A stretch of DNA of 64,000 nucleotides from assembly GCF_022829605.1 (NCBI RefSeq), contig NZ_JAKSYD010000106.1, forward strand, positions 1-64,000, given 5' to 3'. Below are positions 37,544 to 46,476 of this stretch, one piece after another (the stretch's first letter is position 1; every line of letters starts with the position of its first letter). The notes beneath the pieces were generated by a model. It had not been told where the DNA came from. It saw nothing but the letters and a program-made list of their open reading frames with translations, and did no database searches. The DNA comes from Methylobacterium sp. E-065 (GTDB taxonomy: Bacteria; Pseudomonadota; Alphaproteobacteria; Rhizobiales; Beijerinckiaceae). The position numbers were made by a program, and so were the translations under genes.

Positions 37544-37957
37544 TCACGCGGCGAGCCAGTTTTCGACGCGAAGACCCGGGACGCGACGGAACTCGTCAAG
37601 ATTCGCACTGACCAAAGTCAAGCCGAGTGCCCGGCATTGAGCGGCGATCATGAGGTCGTTCGGGCCGATCGGCGTCCCTGCACGTTCGAGAAGGGCTCGG
37701 ATTTCGCCATAGTGGCGATCGGCCGGCGTGCCGAAAGGCAGGATGGTGATCGCCGCGAGTACGACTTCGGCGCGTTCCGCCAACCGCTCGGAGTTCTTCC
37801 GTGCTACCCCATACCGAATCTCGGCCGCAACGACGATGCTCGTTGCGATCTCGGCGTCACGCTCTGCAAGAGCGGACGCGACGCGCCCTTCCCGGCCGTA
37901 CCTGATCAAATCGGACAGGATGTTGGTGTCGAGCAGAAAACCCGCGTCGTCGCTCAA
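37544..37957 (-). CDS. vapC: VapC-type PIN-domain toxin
   Basis: 137 aa with the four acidic PIN residues in place: Asp in FLLDTNILSDLIRYG, Glu in AAEIRYGVARKN, Asp in IGPNDLMIAAQ and Asp in ANLDEFRRVPGL. VapC toxins are ribonucleases that cleave tRNA or rRNA and are held in check by VapB. The start overlaps the antitoxin stop by four bases (ATGA), the classic arrangement. Confidence 0.93.
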   Translation of the reverse strand: MSDDAGFLLDTNILSDLIRYGREGRVASALAERDAEIATSIVVAAEIRYGVARKNSERLAERAEVVLAAITILPFGTPADRHYGEIRALLERAGTPIGPNDLMIAAQCRALGLTLVSANLDEFRRVPGLRVENWLAA

Positions 37958-38184
37958 AGAACGACATCCTCGATATTGAGTTCCGGGATCTCATCCAGCG
38001 CATCCTCGGGATCGAGGGGTTCCAACGTGCGCACGAGTTCGCAAAATCGCAGTCTAGGACGGATCAAAAGGCTGCCGTCCGCCTGTCGCGCAATCGTCAC
38101 CTCATCGCCGGGCAATTCGAATTCTTTCGGAATCCGAATGGCCTGGCTCCGGTTGTTCCGGAAGACCCTCGCGACGCGCTCCAT
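37954..38184 (-). CDS. vapB: VapB-type antitoxin (AbrB/MazE-like)
   Basis: 76 aa from ATG 38184; an ATG at 38202 is an alternative. The N-terminus MERVARVFRNNRSQAIRIPK is the swapped-hairpin AbrB-like DNA-binding motif, followed by LPGDEVTIARQADGSLLIRP and an acidic tail (LDPEDALDEIPELNIED) that should wrap the toxin. It is cotranscribed with vapC and likely autorepresses the pair. Confidence 0.9.
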   Translation of the reverse strand: MERVARVFRNNRSQAIRIPKEFELPGDEVTIARQADGSLLIRPRLRFCELVRTLEPLDPEDALDEIPELNIEDVVL

Positions 38185-38258
38185 GGCCACCCCCGTCGGC
38201 ATATGCCAAACCATATGCTTGCGCCGTGATCGTGACAAGCCAGTGGGCCGCGCCACCC

Positions 38259-39188
38259 TTAGAACGCGACCTTGTCGCCCCCCTTCAGCGCCAGCATCTC
38301 GCGCGCCTCATCGGGCGAGGCCACCGCCAGCCCCAGCCCCTCGATGATCGACCGAACGCGCCGGACCTGCGCGGCATTGGTCTCGGCGAGCTTGCCCGGC
38401 CCGTCCCAGAGGCTGTCCTCCAGACCGACACGGACGTTCCCGCCCATCGCGGCCGCCATGGCGGCGATGTTCATCTGGTTGCGGCCCGCCCCGAGCACCG
38501 ACCACTGGTATTGATCGCCGAACAGCCGGTCGGCGGTTCGCTTCATGTGCATCACGTCGTCCGGATGCGCGCCGATGCCGCCCTGAAGCCCGAACACCGT
38601 CTGGATGAACAGCGGCGCCTGCACGAGGCCGCGATCGAAAAAGTATTTCAGATTGTAGAGGTGAGCGGTGTCATAGCACTCGAACTCGAACTTCGTGCCG
38701 TTCGGTCCGCAGGTCGTCAGAATGTGCTCGATCTGGCCGAAGGTATTCCGGAAGATGATATCCTTGTTGCCGAGGTAATCCCGCTCCCACTGGTGTTTGA
38801 GGTCCTTGAACCGGTCGAGCATGCCGAACAGCCCGAAATTCATCGAACCGAGGTTCAGGGAGGCGACCTCGGGCTTGTAGGTCGCGGCCGGGCGGACCCG
38901 CTCCTCGATCGACATGGTCGGCGCGCCGCCGGTGGTGATGTTCACCACGCAGGAGGAGCGCTGCTTGATCACGGGCAGGAACTTGGCAAACGCCTCGGGA
39001 GACTGGTCCGGCTGGCCGGTCTCCGGGTTGCGGGCGTGCAAGTGGACGATGGCGGCGCCCGCCTCGGCGGCTCCAATGGCAGCGTCCGCGATCTCTTCGG
39101 GCGTCACAGGCAGGTGCGGCGACATGCTGGGTGTGTGGATCGCGCCAGTCACCGCGCAGGTGATGATAACTTTCCGCTGTGCGGCCAT
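38259..39188 (-). CDS. Beta-keto acid cleavage enzyme (BKACE/DUF849 family)
   Basis: 309 aa. The zinc-binding pair is in AAIVHLHARNPETGQPD, and the third zinc ligand in NVRVGLEDSLWDGPG. Other family segments are NITTGGAPTMSIEERV and LGAGRNQMNIAAMAAAMGG. BKACE proteins condense a beta-keto acid with acetyl-CoA, giving acetoacetate plus a new CoA ester; 3-keto-5-aminohexanoate and dehydrocarnitine are known substrates. It lies three bases after the 3-hydroxyacid dehydrogenase gene, which could supply the keto acid. Confidence 0.9.
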   Translation of the reverse strand: MAAQRKVIITCAVTGAIHTPSMSPHLPVTPEEIADAAIGAAEAGAAIVHLHARNPETGQPDQSPEAFAKFLPVIKQRSSCVVNITTGGAPTMSIEERVRPAATYKPEVASLNLGSMNFGLFGMLDRFKDLKHQWERDYLGNKDIIFRNTFGQIEHILTTCGPNGTKFEFECYDTAHLYNLKYFFDRGLVQAPLFIQTVFGLQGGIGAHPDDVMHMKRTADRLFGDQYQWSVLGAGRNQMNIAAMAAAMGGNVRVGLEDSLWDGPGKLAETNAAQVRRVRSIIEGLGLAVASPDEAREMLALKGGDKVAF

Positions 39189-39190
39189 GC

Positions 39191-40114
39191 TCAATCCTCC
39201 TGTGAAGCTTTGTGCGCCCGGAGCGCCGCCAGCCGCGCGTCGCGGCGACGCATGCGGGCTGGCAGATCGGGTTCGTGCGGCCATTGCGCCAGGATCGCGT
39301 CGGTCGCCGGCGCCGCGTAGACCGAGGGTGGCGCCGGATCGGCGGCGAGGCGTTGATAGAAGCCCGTGTAGCGCGCGCAGTAATCGGCGATGCCGCCCGG
39401 TGCGTTGAGCGCGATCGTCTCGAACGGCCCCATGAAGCTCCAGCGCAAGCCAAGCCCGTCCGCGACGGTCCGGTCGAGATCCTGCGGGCTCACATAGCCC
39501 TCCGCGGCGAGGCGGAACGCCTCTGCCAGCAGCGCGCCTTGCAGCCGGTTCAGGATGAAGCCCTCGATCTCCTTGAGAACGGTAATCGGCACCTGTCCGA
39601 TCTGCTCGTAGACAGCCCTGGCCCGGGCCAACGCCTCCGGGGCCGTCCACGGTGCGCCGCTGATCTCCACCAGCGGAATCAGGTGGGGCGGGTTGACCGG
39701 ATGGCCGATCAGGCAACGCGCCCGGCCCGGGAGGTCCTCGGTGAACAGGGAGCAGCGGATCGCCGAGGAGGACGAGGCCAGGATGGCGTTTGCGGGCGCA
39801 TGCGCGTCGAGTTCGGTAAAGAGGGACTGCTTGGCGATCAGCGTCTCCGGACCATTCTCCTGCACGAAGCTGACGCCGTCGAGGCACGAAGCGAGGGTCG
39901 CGAAGGCCCGGATCCGGTGTCCGGCCACCTCCGGCTCGGCGCAAAGCCCATTGCCGGCCAGGACATGCAGCCCATCGGCACAGACCGGGATCGCTGCCTC
40001 GGCGACGCCAGGGGCGGTGTCGAACAATCGTACATCCCAGCCGGCACGGGCGAAGATCATGGCCCAGGCCCGGCCGATCAGGCCGACCCCCACGATCGCG
40101 ACGCCGCCGGTCAT
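39191..40114 (-). CDS. 3-hydroxyacyl-CoA-dehydrogenase-type NAD-dependent dehydrogenase
   Basis: 307 aa from ATG 40114. Rossmann motif VGVGLIGRAWAMIFARAGWD with Asp in RLFDTAP, then catalytic segment ASSSSAIRCSLF, CLIGHPVNPPHLIPLVEIS with the catalytic His, and a helical C-terminal domain (FILNRLQGALLAEAFRLAAE). Short single-domain members of this family (carnitine 3-dehydrogenase, L-gulonate 3-dehydrogenase) oxidise free 3-hydroxy acids rather than CoA esters. It is the first gene of the operon with the BKACE gene; the pair resembles the carnitine dehydrogenase/BKACE logic but the substrate is not proven. Confidence 0.85.
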   Translation of the reverse strand: MTGGVAIVGVGLIGRAWAMIFARAGWDVRLFDTAPGVAEAAIPVCADGLHVLAGNGLCAEPEVAGHRIRAFATLASCLDGVSFVQENGPETLIAKQSLFTELDAHAPANAILASSSSAIRCSLFTEDLPGRARCLIGHPVNPPHLIPLVEISGAPWTAPEALARARAVYEQIGQVPITVLKEIEGFILNRLQGALLAEAFRLAAEGYVSPQDLDRTVADGLGLRWSFMGPFETIALNAPGGIADYCARYTGFYQRLAADPAPPSVYAAPATDAILAQWPHEPDLPARMRRRDARLAALRAHKASQED

Positions 40115-40157
40115 GACAGCCCTCCCGGGATACGCTCGGACGCAGCATGCGTCGACG

Positions 40158-40169
40158 CTGTGATCACAG
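40158..40169. promoter_or_regulatory. 12-bp perfect palindrome, candidate GntR operator
   Basis: CTGTGATCACAG is a perfect palindrome in the 95-base gap between the divergent dehydrogenase/BKACE operon and the GntR-SDR genes. It is followed directly by a partial repeat, ATCACTAG. FCD-type GntR regulators bind palindromes of about this size near their own promoters. Location and symmetry are seen; binding by the adjacent regulator is inferred. Confidence 0.5.
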
Positions 40170-40209
40170 ATCACTAGCGGGGCCGATCCGGTTCCGTCTA
40201 GTCTGGGCC

Positions 40210-40923
40210 ATGGAATCCGTGGCGGCCCTGGCCGACCTTCCGCAACTGGACCGACGAACCCTGACCGACACCGCCTACGCAGCGTTGTCGGACCTCTTGG
40301 CCTCGGGGCGGCTGGCCCCGGGCGACCGGCTCTCCCTGCGCCGAAGCGCGGCTGCCTTCGGTGTCTCGGTGATGCCGGTACGAGAAGCCGTGAGCCGCCT
40401 CGTCGCAGAGGGTGTGCTGGAGGTTGCCCCGTCGCGGATCATCCGCGTGCCGATCCTAAGCGCGGACGCGTTCCGGGCCCTCGCCGAGACGCGCATCGCC
40501 GTCGAGGGCATTGCGGCCGCGCGGGCCGCGGAGTGTCGGACAGAGTCTGAACTCGACGCAATCCGCATTGCCGAGGCGGCGTTTCGGGCAGAAGCGGAGT
40601 GCCGTGAGCCCGATCGGGTCAAGGCCGTTCAGCTCAACCGCGACCTGCACTTCGCGATCTACGGCGCCTGCCGGTTGGCTCCTCTCAAAGAGATCATCGG
40701 ACGCCTGTGGCTGAAGGCTGGCCCAGTCATCAACTTGGATCTGCGCGCCTGCCCCGAGCGGCTGCATCAGGGTTTCGCGCTCCGGCGGCACGCCGAAGCC
40801 CTCTCGGCGATCGAGGCGCGTGACGGCTCGGCTGCCTCCGCTTCCGTCGCAGCCGACATCCGCGACGCGGCCGATTTCATCCTGTCCCGGGGCACTCTGC
40901 GGGCGGAACGCGGGGAGGACTGA
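40210..40923 (+). CDS. GntR-family regulator (FCD type)
   Basis: 237 aa from ATG 40210. The winged helix (about residues 18-80) has DTAYAALSDLLASGRLAPGD and SLRRSAAAFGVSVMPVREAV. The all-helical FCD effector domain follows, with AETRIAVEGIAAARAAEC and NRDLHFAIYGACRLAPL. It is divergent from the 3-hydroxyacid dehydrogenase/BKACE operon and two bases upstream of an SDR gene, so it probably controls both sides through the palindrome at 40158. Confidence 0.88.
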   Translation: MESVAALADLPQLDRRTLTDTAYAALSDLLASGRLAPGDRLSLRRSAAAFGVSVMPVREAVSRLVAEGVLEVAPSRIIRVPILSADAFRALAETRIAVEGIAAARAAECRTESELDAIRIAEAAFRAEAECREPDRVKAVQLNRDLHFAIYGACRLAPLKEIIGRLWLKAGPVINLDLRACPERLHQGFALRRHAEALSAIEARDGSAASASVAADIRDAADFILSRGTLRAERGED

Positions 40924-40925
40924 TC

Positions 40926-41693
40926 ATGGAACTCGGATTGGCAGGCCTGCGCGTCCTCGTCACGGCGGGCGCCGCAGGAATCGGGCGGGCAATCGTGGAT
41001 GCCTTCCAGGAGGAAGGCGCCCGGGTCTTCGCCTGCGACATCGATCCGGAGGCCCTGGACGCCCTGCCGGCCAATGTCGGGCGCAGCCGCACCGACGTCG
41101 CCGACCGGGCCGCCGTGGCGGCGCTGATGGACGCCGCGATCGATCATCTCGGCGGGCTCGACGTGCTCGTGAACAATGCCGGCATCGCCGGACCGACGGG
41201 CCGGGTCGACGAGATCGCCCCCGAGGCCTGGGATCAGTGCCTGACCGTCTGCCTGACCAGCCAGTTCAACTGTGCGCGCCTCGCCGTGCCGTATCTGCGC
41301 CAGAGCGCCAACGCCTCGATCGTCAACCTGTCCTCGGCGGCCGGCAAGTTCGGCTTCGCCCTGCGCAGCCCCTACGCGGCGGCGAAATGGGGCGTCATCG
41401 GCTTTACCAAATCGCTTGCCATCGAGCTCGGCGGCGATGGCATCCGGGTCAACGCGATCCTGCCCGGGCTGGTCGCCGGGGACCGCCAGCGCCGGGTGCT
41501 GGAAGCCAAGGCCCAGCAACAGGGTACGAGCTTCGCCGAGATGGAGGCGCGCGCCTTCTCGTTCGTGTCGGTCAAGGAGTACGTCACTGGCCGCCAACTC
41601 GCCGATCAGATCCTGCTGCTCTGCTCGGAGCGCGGACGAACGATATCCGGCCAAGCCATCTCGATCGATGGGGACACGCGGATGCTGTCCTGA
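40926..41693 (+). CDS. Short-chain dehydrogenase/reductase (SDR)
   Basis: 255 aa. Cofactor-binding VTAGAAGIGRAIVDAF, NNAGIAGPTG, catalytic Ser in IVNLSSAAGKFGF and the YxxxK motif in SPYAAAKWGVIGFTKSLAIE are all intact. The acidic residue in ACDIDPEAL suggests NAD preference. GGGGAGGA lies six bases upstream. It is cotranscribed with the GntR gene, two bases away, and presumably oxidises a hydroxy intermediate of the same pathway. Confidence 0.9.
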   Translation: MELGLAGLRVLVTAGAAGIGRAIVDAFQEEGARVFACDIDPEALDALPANVGRSRTDVADRAAVAALMDAAIDHLGGLDVLVNNAGIAGPTGRVDEIAPEAWDQCLTVCLTSQFNCARLAVPYLRQSANASIVNLSSAAGKFGFALRSPYAAAKWGVIGFTKSLAIELGGDGIRVNAILPGLVAGDRQRRVLEAKAQQQGTSFAEMEARAFSFVSVKEYVTGRQLADQILLLCSERGRTISGQAISIDGDTRMLS

Positions 41694-41849
41694 AATCAGA
41701 TCTCGATAGTGTAAAGCCTCCGGACGAGCACGCCGCCGGAGACCGTACCGCGCCGGAAGCGCGCAGGTTGCCCGGGGCGACTTCCGAATGGCTGAATTTT
41801 GAATACAATCCCGGCAAGGTGGCTCCGAGTCACCGGGGAGGATGCGGAC

Positions 41850-44801
41850 GTGACGGGAACGAAGGCGCAGATCGCGACAGCGCCGCGCGCGGCGGCGCGC
41901 CGGGATGCCGGGCTGGCGCGCAGGCTGGCCGAGCAACTGCAGGGCGAGGCACGCTTCGATGCCTTCACGCGCGGCCGGTACAGCACCGACGCCTCGATCT
42001 ACCAGATCATGCCGTCTGGCGTGGTGCTGCCGCGTTCCGCCGCCGACATCGCCGCGACGTTGCGGATCGCCGCCGAGCATGGTGCGCCGGTGATCCTGCG
42101 CGGCGCTGGCACCTCGCAGAACGGGCAGCCGATCGGGTCCGGCCTGGTGGTCGACTGCTCGCGCCACTTCAACGGCGTACTGGCCTACGATCCGGAGGCC
42201 GGCACCATCACGGTCGAGCCCGGCATGGTGCTGGAGCGGCTGAATGCCCGGGTGAAGGCCGACGGCTGGTTCTTCCCCGTGGAGCCGTCCACGGCGACCC
42301 GCTGCACCATCGGCGGCATGGCGGGCAACAATTCCTGTGGCGCCCGCTCCCTGCGCTACGGCAAGATGAGCGACAACGTCCTCTCCCTCGACGCGCTGTT
42401 GCATGACGGTGAGGCCTTCACGTTCGGCCTGACCGGCAACACGGTATCGGGCGTGACCGGTTCAGCCCGCGCCGAAGCTCTCGCCGAACAGGTGCGCACC
42501 CTGGCGGACGAGCACCGGGACGAGATCGCGCTCCGCTACCCGAAGGTGCAGAGGCGCGTTGGCGGATACAACCTCGACGCGCTGATCGAGCCGCGGCCGA
42601 ACCTCGCGCACCTGCTGGTCGGCTCTGAAGGCACGCTTGCCGCCACCACGGCGGTGACGCTGAAGCTGTCGCGCCTGCCGACTCATCGCGTCATGGGCGT
42701 CTGCCATTTTCCGTCGTTCCGGGCCGCGATGGAGACGACGCGGCATATCGTGGCCCTCGATCCGGTGGCGGTTGAGCTGGTGGACAACAACGTCCTCGTG
42801 CTCGGCGCCGACATCCCGCTGTTCCGCACCACCCTGGCCGACATCACCCGCGGCAAGCCGAACTGCCTGCTGCTCACAGAATTCGCCGGGGACGACCTCG
42901 CCGCCCTGAAGCGCGATCTGAAGCGCCTCGAAGCCTGCATGGCCGATCACGGCTATCCGGATGCGGTGGTCGAGATCGTGGAGCCGGCCCGGCAGAAATC
43001 CGTCTGGGAGGTGCGCGAAGCCTGCCTCAACATCATGATGTCGATGAAGGGCGACGCCAAACCGGTCTCATTCATCGAGGATTGCGCGGTGCCGCTGGAG
43101 CACCTCGCCGATTACACCGACGCAGTGACCGAGGTGTTCACCAAGCACGGCACCCGCGGGACTTGGTATGCCCACGCCTCGGTCGGCTGCCTGCATGTGC
43201 GCCCGATCCTCGACATGAAGCTGGGGGGCGACGTCGCGAAGATGCGCGCGATCGCGGAGGAGACCGCCGAGCTGGTGCGCCGGTACAAGGGCTCCTACTC
43301 CGGCGAGCACGGCGACGGTATCTCCCGCTCCGAGTTCATCGCGCCCCTCTTCGGTGACACGTTGGCGAAGTGCTTCGAAGTCGTGAAGGACGCCTTCGAT
43401 CCGGACAACCGGCTCAACCCCGGCAAGATCATTCGCCCGCTCGCGATGGATGACCGGTCGCTGTTCCGGTTCAAGCCCGACTACGCGGTGACGCAGCCGA
43501 TCGAGACGGCCCTCGACTGGTCGGACTGGGGCGGCTTCGGCGCAGCCGTGGAGATGTGCAACAACAACGGCACCTGCCGGAAGCTTGTTGGCGGGGCCAT
43601 GTGCCCGTCCTACCGGGCGACCCGCGACGAGCAGCACCTGACACGAGGCCGGGCCAATTCGCTGCGGCTCGCCATGTCGGGGCAGCTGGGCCAGGACGCC
43701 TTCACCAGCCCGGAGATGAAGCGGACCCTCGATCTCTGCGTCTCCTGCAAGGCCTGCCGGCGGGAATGCCCGACCGGCGTCGACATGGCGAAGATGAAGA
43801 TCGAGTTCCTGTACCATTATCACGCCCGGCACGGGCTGCCGCTGCGCGAGCGTCTGATCGCCCTGATGCCGCTCTATGCCGGGGCGGCGGCCCGGCTGGC
43901 GCCGTTCCTCAACCTGCGCGACCGGCACCCGGGGCTGGCGCGGCTCTCCGAGACGTTCGCCGGGCTTTCGGCGAAGCGTTCCCTGCCGCGCTGGCGTCGG
44001 CCTTGGCGCGAACAGGGTGAGGCCGCCCATCCGGACGACATCACGGGCGATGCCCGCGATATCATCCTGTTCGGCGACACCTTCAACCGCGCCTTCGAAC
44101 GCGAGAATCTGGAAGCGGCCGAGCGGGTGCTGCGGGCCGCCGGCTATCGCCTGCACCGGGTCTATCCGAGCCGCGGGTTGCGCCCCCTCTGCTGCGGCCG
44201 GACCTGGCTCGCCTCGGGCCAGACCGACCGGGCGCGTCAGGAGGCGCGGCGGACCCTCGACGCGCTCCTGCCCTTCGTCCGGGCCGGCGCCCGGGTGGTC
44301 GGCTTGGAGCCGTCCTGCCTGTTGACCTTCCGCGACGAGTTCGCATCCCTCCTCCCGGGCGCGGACACCGCCCTACTGGCGAAGCAATCGATGCTGTTCG
44401 AGGAGCTGCTGGCCGCCGATCTCGCGACGGGGCGGATCGAACTGCCGCTGGTGGATCAACGCGGCCGCGTGGCCCATCTGCACGGGCATTGCCACCAGAA
44501 GTCCTTCGGCCTGATGGGCTCGGTGGAGACGGTGCTGCGGTCGGTCCCGGGGCTCGACCTTCGGGTGATCGAGTCGAGCTGCTGCGGTATGGCCGGGGCC
44601 TTCGGCTACAGGCCGGAATCGATCGAGACCTCCTTTGCGATGGCCGAGCTATCCCTGTTCCCGGCGCTCCGGGCTGCGGGCCCCGACGATCTCGTGGTCG
44701 CCGACGGGACGAGCTGCCGCCATCAGATCCACGACGGCCTGGGCATACACGCGGAACATGTGGCTCGCGTGCTCGATCGGGCTCTCGTGCCTCGACACTG
44801 A
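41850..44801 (+). CDS. FAD-linked and Fe-S oxidoreductase (YdiJ/D-lactate dehydrogenase type), 983 aa
   Basis: The GTG at 41850 has GGGGAGGA seven bases upstream. Residues about 30-500 are a VAO-type FAD module (VILRGAGTSQNGQPIGSG, TIGGMAGNNSCGARSLRYGK, LLVGSEGTLAATTAV, YSGEHGDGISRSEFI). Residues about 570-650 hold two ferredoxin-like clusters (CNNNGTCRKLVGGAMCPSYR; LCVSCKACRRECPTGVDMAK). The C-terminal part has two CCG-type cysteine motifs (LRPLCCGRTWLAS; SSCCGMAGAFGY). This layout matches YdiJ D-2-hydroxyglutarate dehydrogenase and related D-lactate dehydrogenases feeding electrons to quinone. Substrate is not fixed by sequence. Confidence 0.9.
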   Translation: MTGTKAQIATAPRAAARRDAGLARRLAEQLQGEARFDAFTRGRYSTDASIYQIMPSGVVLPRSAADIAATLRIAAEHGAPVILRGAGTSQNGQPIGSGLVVDCSRHFNGVLAYDPEAGTITVEPGMVLERLNARVKADGWFFPVEPSTATRCTIGGMAGNNSCGARSLRYGKMSDNVLSLDALLHDGEAFTFGLTGNTVSGVTGSARAEALAEQVRTLADEHRDEIALRYPKVQRRVGGYNLDALIEPRPNLAHLLVGSEGTLAATTAVTLKLSRLPTHRVMGVCHFPSFRAAMETTRHIVALDPVAVELVDNNVLVLGADIPLFRTTLADITRGKPNCLLLTEFAGDDLAALKRDLKRLEACMADHGYPDAVVEIVEPARQKSVWEVREACLNIMMSMKGDAKPVSFIEDCAVPLEHLADYTDAVTEVFTKHGTRGTWYAHASVGCLHVRPILDMKLGGDVAKMRAIAEETAELVRRYKGSYSGEHGDGISRSEFIAPLFGDTLAKCFEVVKDAFDPDNRLNPGKIIRPLAMDDRSLFRFKPDYAVTQPIETALDWSDWGGFGAAVEMCNNNGTCRKLVGGAMCPSYRATRDEQHLTRGRANSLRLAMSGQLGQDAFTSPEMKRTLDLCVSCKACRRECPTGVDMAKMKIEFLYHYHARHGLPLRERLIALMPLYAGAAARLAPFLNLRDRHPGLARLSETFAGLSAKRSLPRWRRPWREQGEAAHPDDITGDARDIILFGDTFNRAFERENLEAAERVLRAAGYRLHRVYPSRGLRPLCCGRTWLASGQTDRARQEARRTLDALLPFVRAGARVVGLEPSCLLTFRDEFASLLPGADTALLAKQSMLFEELLAADLATGRIELPLVDQRGRVAHLHGHCHQKSFGLMGSVETVLRSVPGLDLRVIESSCCGMAGAFGYRPESIETSFAMAELSLFPALRAAGPDDLVVADGTSCRHQIHDGLGIHAEHVARVLDRALVPRH

Positions 44802-44860
44802 ATTGCCGGACACATAGACAGGGAAGACAGGCAAGCGGCCCTGCCATGCGTCGGGGGACC

Positions 44861-45541
44861 ATGAATAAGATCGAGTCCGGTATCGGCATCCACCGCCGTT
44901 ATCTTCATGATGAGGTGGCCGACCGGATTCGCGAATTGATCCGATCCGGCGACATGGAGCCGAAGGCGCGGATCAATGAGGGTGAGCTGACGGAGCGTTT
45001 CGGCATCTCGCGGACGCCGCTGCGCGAGGCGATCAAGATCCTGGCGACCGAGGGTCTCCTGGAGCTCCTGCCGAACCGGGGTGCGCGCGTCGCCAGCATC
45101 TCGGATGCCGAGCTCGAGGAGATGATGGAAGTGATCGCGGGTCTGGAGGCCACGGCCGGCGACCTCGCGTGCCGCACGATCGGTGACGCGGAAATCGACT
45201 CCATCGTCACGGACCACGACGCGATGGTGGCGGCCTGGAAGGCGGGCGACGAGGCCGGCTACTTCAGCCACAATCGGCGCATCCACGAGGCCATCATGGC
45301 GGCCAGCCGGAATACGGTTCTGGCGAACATCTACGAGAGCCTGTCGGGTCGGATTCAGCGCTCGCGCTACTCCGCACATCAGACGCCGGACCAGTGGGCC
45401 CGTGCGATCTCCGAACACGAGCGCATGATCACGTTCCTGCGCGCCCGCGACGGCGCGTCGCTCGCCGTTCTCATGCGTGAGCACATCCGTGGCAAGAAAT
45501 CGGTGATCGCCGCGAATTACGGGGCTGCCGAGGCGGTCTAA
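44861..45541 (+). CDS. GntR-family regulator (FadR/FCD type)
   Basis: 226 aa from ATG 44861; an ATG at 44846 would add five residues and neither has ideal SD spacing. The winged helix reads LHDEVADRIRELIRSGDMEP, then LTERFGISRTPLREAIKILA. The FCD domain has MEVIAGLEATAGDLACRTI and YFSHNRRIHEAIMAASRN, with likely metal/ligand-binding His residues. It lies 59 bases after the FAD/Fe-S gene and may regulate it. It is convergent with a second GntR gene. Confidence 0.88.
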   Translation: MNKIESGIGIHRRYLHDEVADRIRELIRSGDMEPKARINEGELTERFGISRTPLREAIKILATEGLLELLPNRGARVASISDAELEEMMEVIAGLEATAGDLACRTIGDAEIDSIVTDHDAMVAAWKAGDEAGYFSHNRRIHEAIMAASRNTVLANIYESLSGRIQRSRYSAHQTPDQWARAISEHERMITFLRARDGASLAVLMREHIRGKKSVIAANYGAAEAV

Positions 45542-45562
45542 AGCACCATCCTGCGGCTGCGC

Positions 45563-46216
45563 TCAGGCGGCATTCTGCGCCCGCAAGCCGGCGACGAGAT
45601 CGGTGAAACGGTCACCCTGCACGATGACATGGCCGCGCAGCGCGTCGGCCGCCTGCGCCGCATCGCCGGCCAGGATGGCTGCCACGATCGCCTCGTGCTC
45701 GGCGAGCGACTGCGGCACACGCTGGCGAACGCGCAACTGCAGCCGGCGATACGGCGCCAGCCGGCGATGCAGCGTAAGCGCCTGATCGGCCAGGAAGTCG
45801 TTGTGGCTCGCCCGGTACACGACGGAGTGAAAGACGTAGTTCTCGGCGTAGTAGGCTTCGGCATCCTCGGCCACCATGGCGACGCGGCAGCCCGCGAGCG
45901 CCGCCTGCAGGGCAGCGGCATCCGCGGGCACGAGCCGCCGGGCCGCGAGCCGCCCGCAGGCCGCCTCGATCTCCGCCATGGTTTCGAACATTGCCAGAAG
46001 CAGGTGCGGCTCCGGCGCGCTGACGATCGCGCCCCGCCGGGGTTTCGTCTGGATCAGACCGGTGGCAGCCAGTTGCAGCAATGCCTCCCGGATCGGCGTC
46101 CGCGAAACGCCGAATCGGAGCGCGAGCTGGTTCTCGTCGAGCCGCGATCCGAGGGCGAGTTCGCCGGCGACGATCTCGTCCTCGATCCGCTGCTTCAGAC
46201 GCTGCGCGTGGCTCAT
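45563..46216 (-). CDS. GntR-family regulator (FCD type), divergent to TRAP transporter
   Basis: 217 aa from ATG 46216. The helix-turn-helix has LKQRIEDEIVAGELALGSRL and LRFGVSRTPIREALLQLAAT, followed by an FCD domain (LAMFETMAEIEAACGRLAAR, NYVFHSVVYRASHNDFLADQ). It is divergent from the TRAP transporter operon across a 363-base region and is its most likely regulator. Confidence 0.88.
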   Translation of the reverse strand: MSHAQRLKQRIEDEIVAGELALGSRLDENQLALRFGVSRTPIREALLQLAATGLIQTKPRRGAIVSAPEPHLLLAMFETMAEIEAACGRLAARRLVPADAAALQAALAGCRVAMVAEDAEAYYAENYVFHSVVYRASHNDFLADQALTLHRRLAPYRRLQLRVRQRVPQSLAEHEAIVAAILAGDAAQAADALRGHVIVQGDRFTDLVAGLRAQNAA

Positions 46217-46476
46217 CCCCCGATCCCTATTTTGCGACCGCCTCTTCAGCGCCCCTGCTCTTCCCGTCACCCGAAACGACCGCACGGCGGCGCTCGAACG
46301 AGGTCGTCGATACGGACTTAGCAACACTGACGCAGAACGTTGGCGGCGGAACGGATTGAAACGCCGTTCTCCCACGTCAGTGCTTGGTCTTGTCGCGGAC
46401 CGTACGGTCGACCAATCGAAGCGCGTTTCCGAGCGGCAAATGCCCGTTTTGTACCGAAGCGCATTATGCTTCTGGA

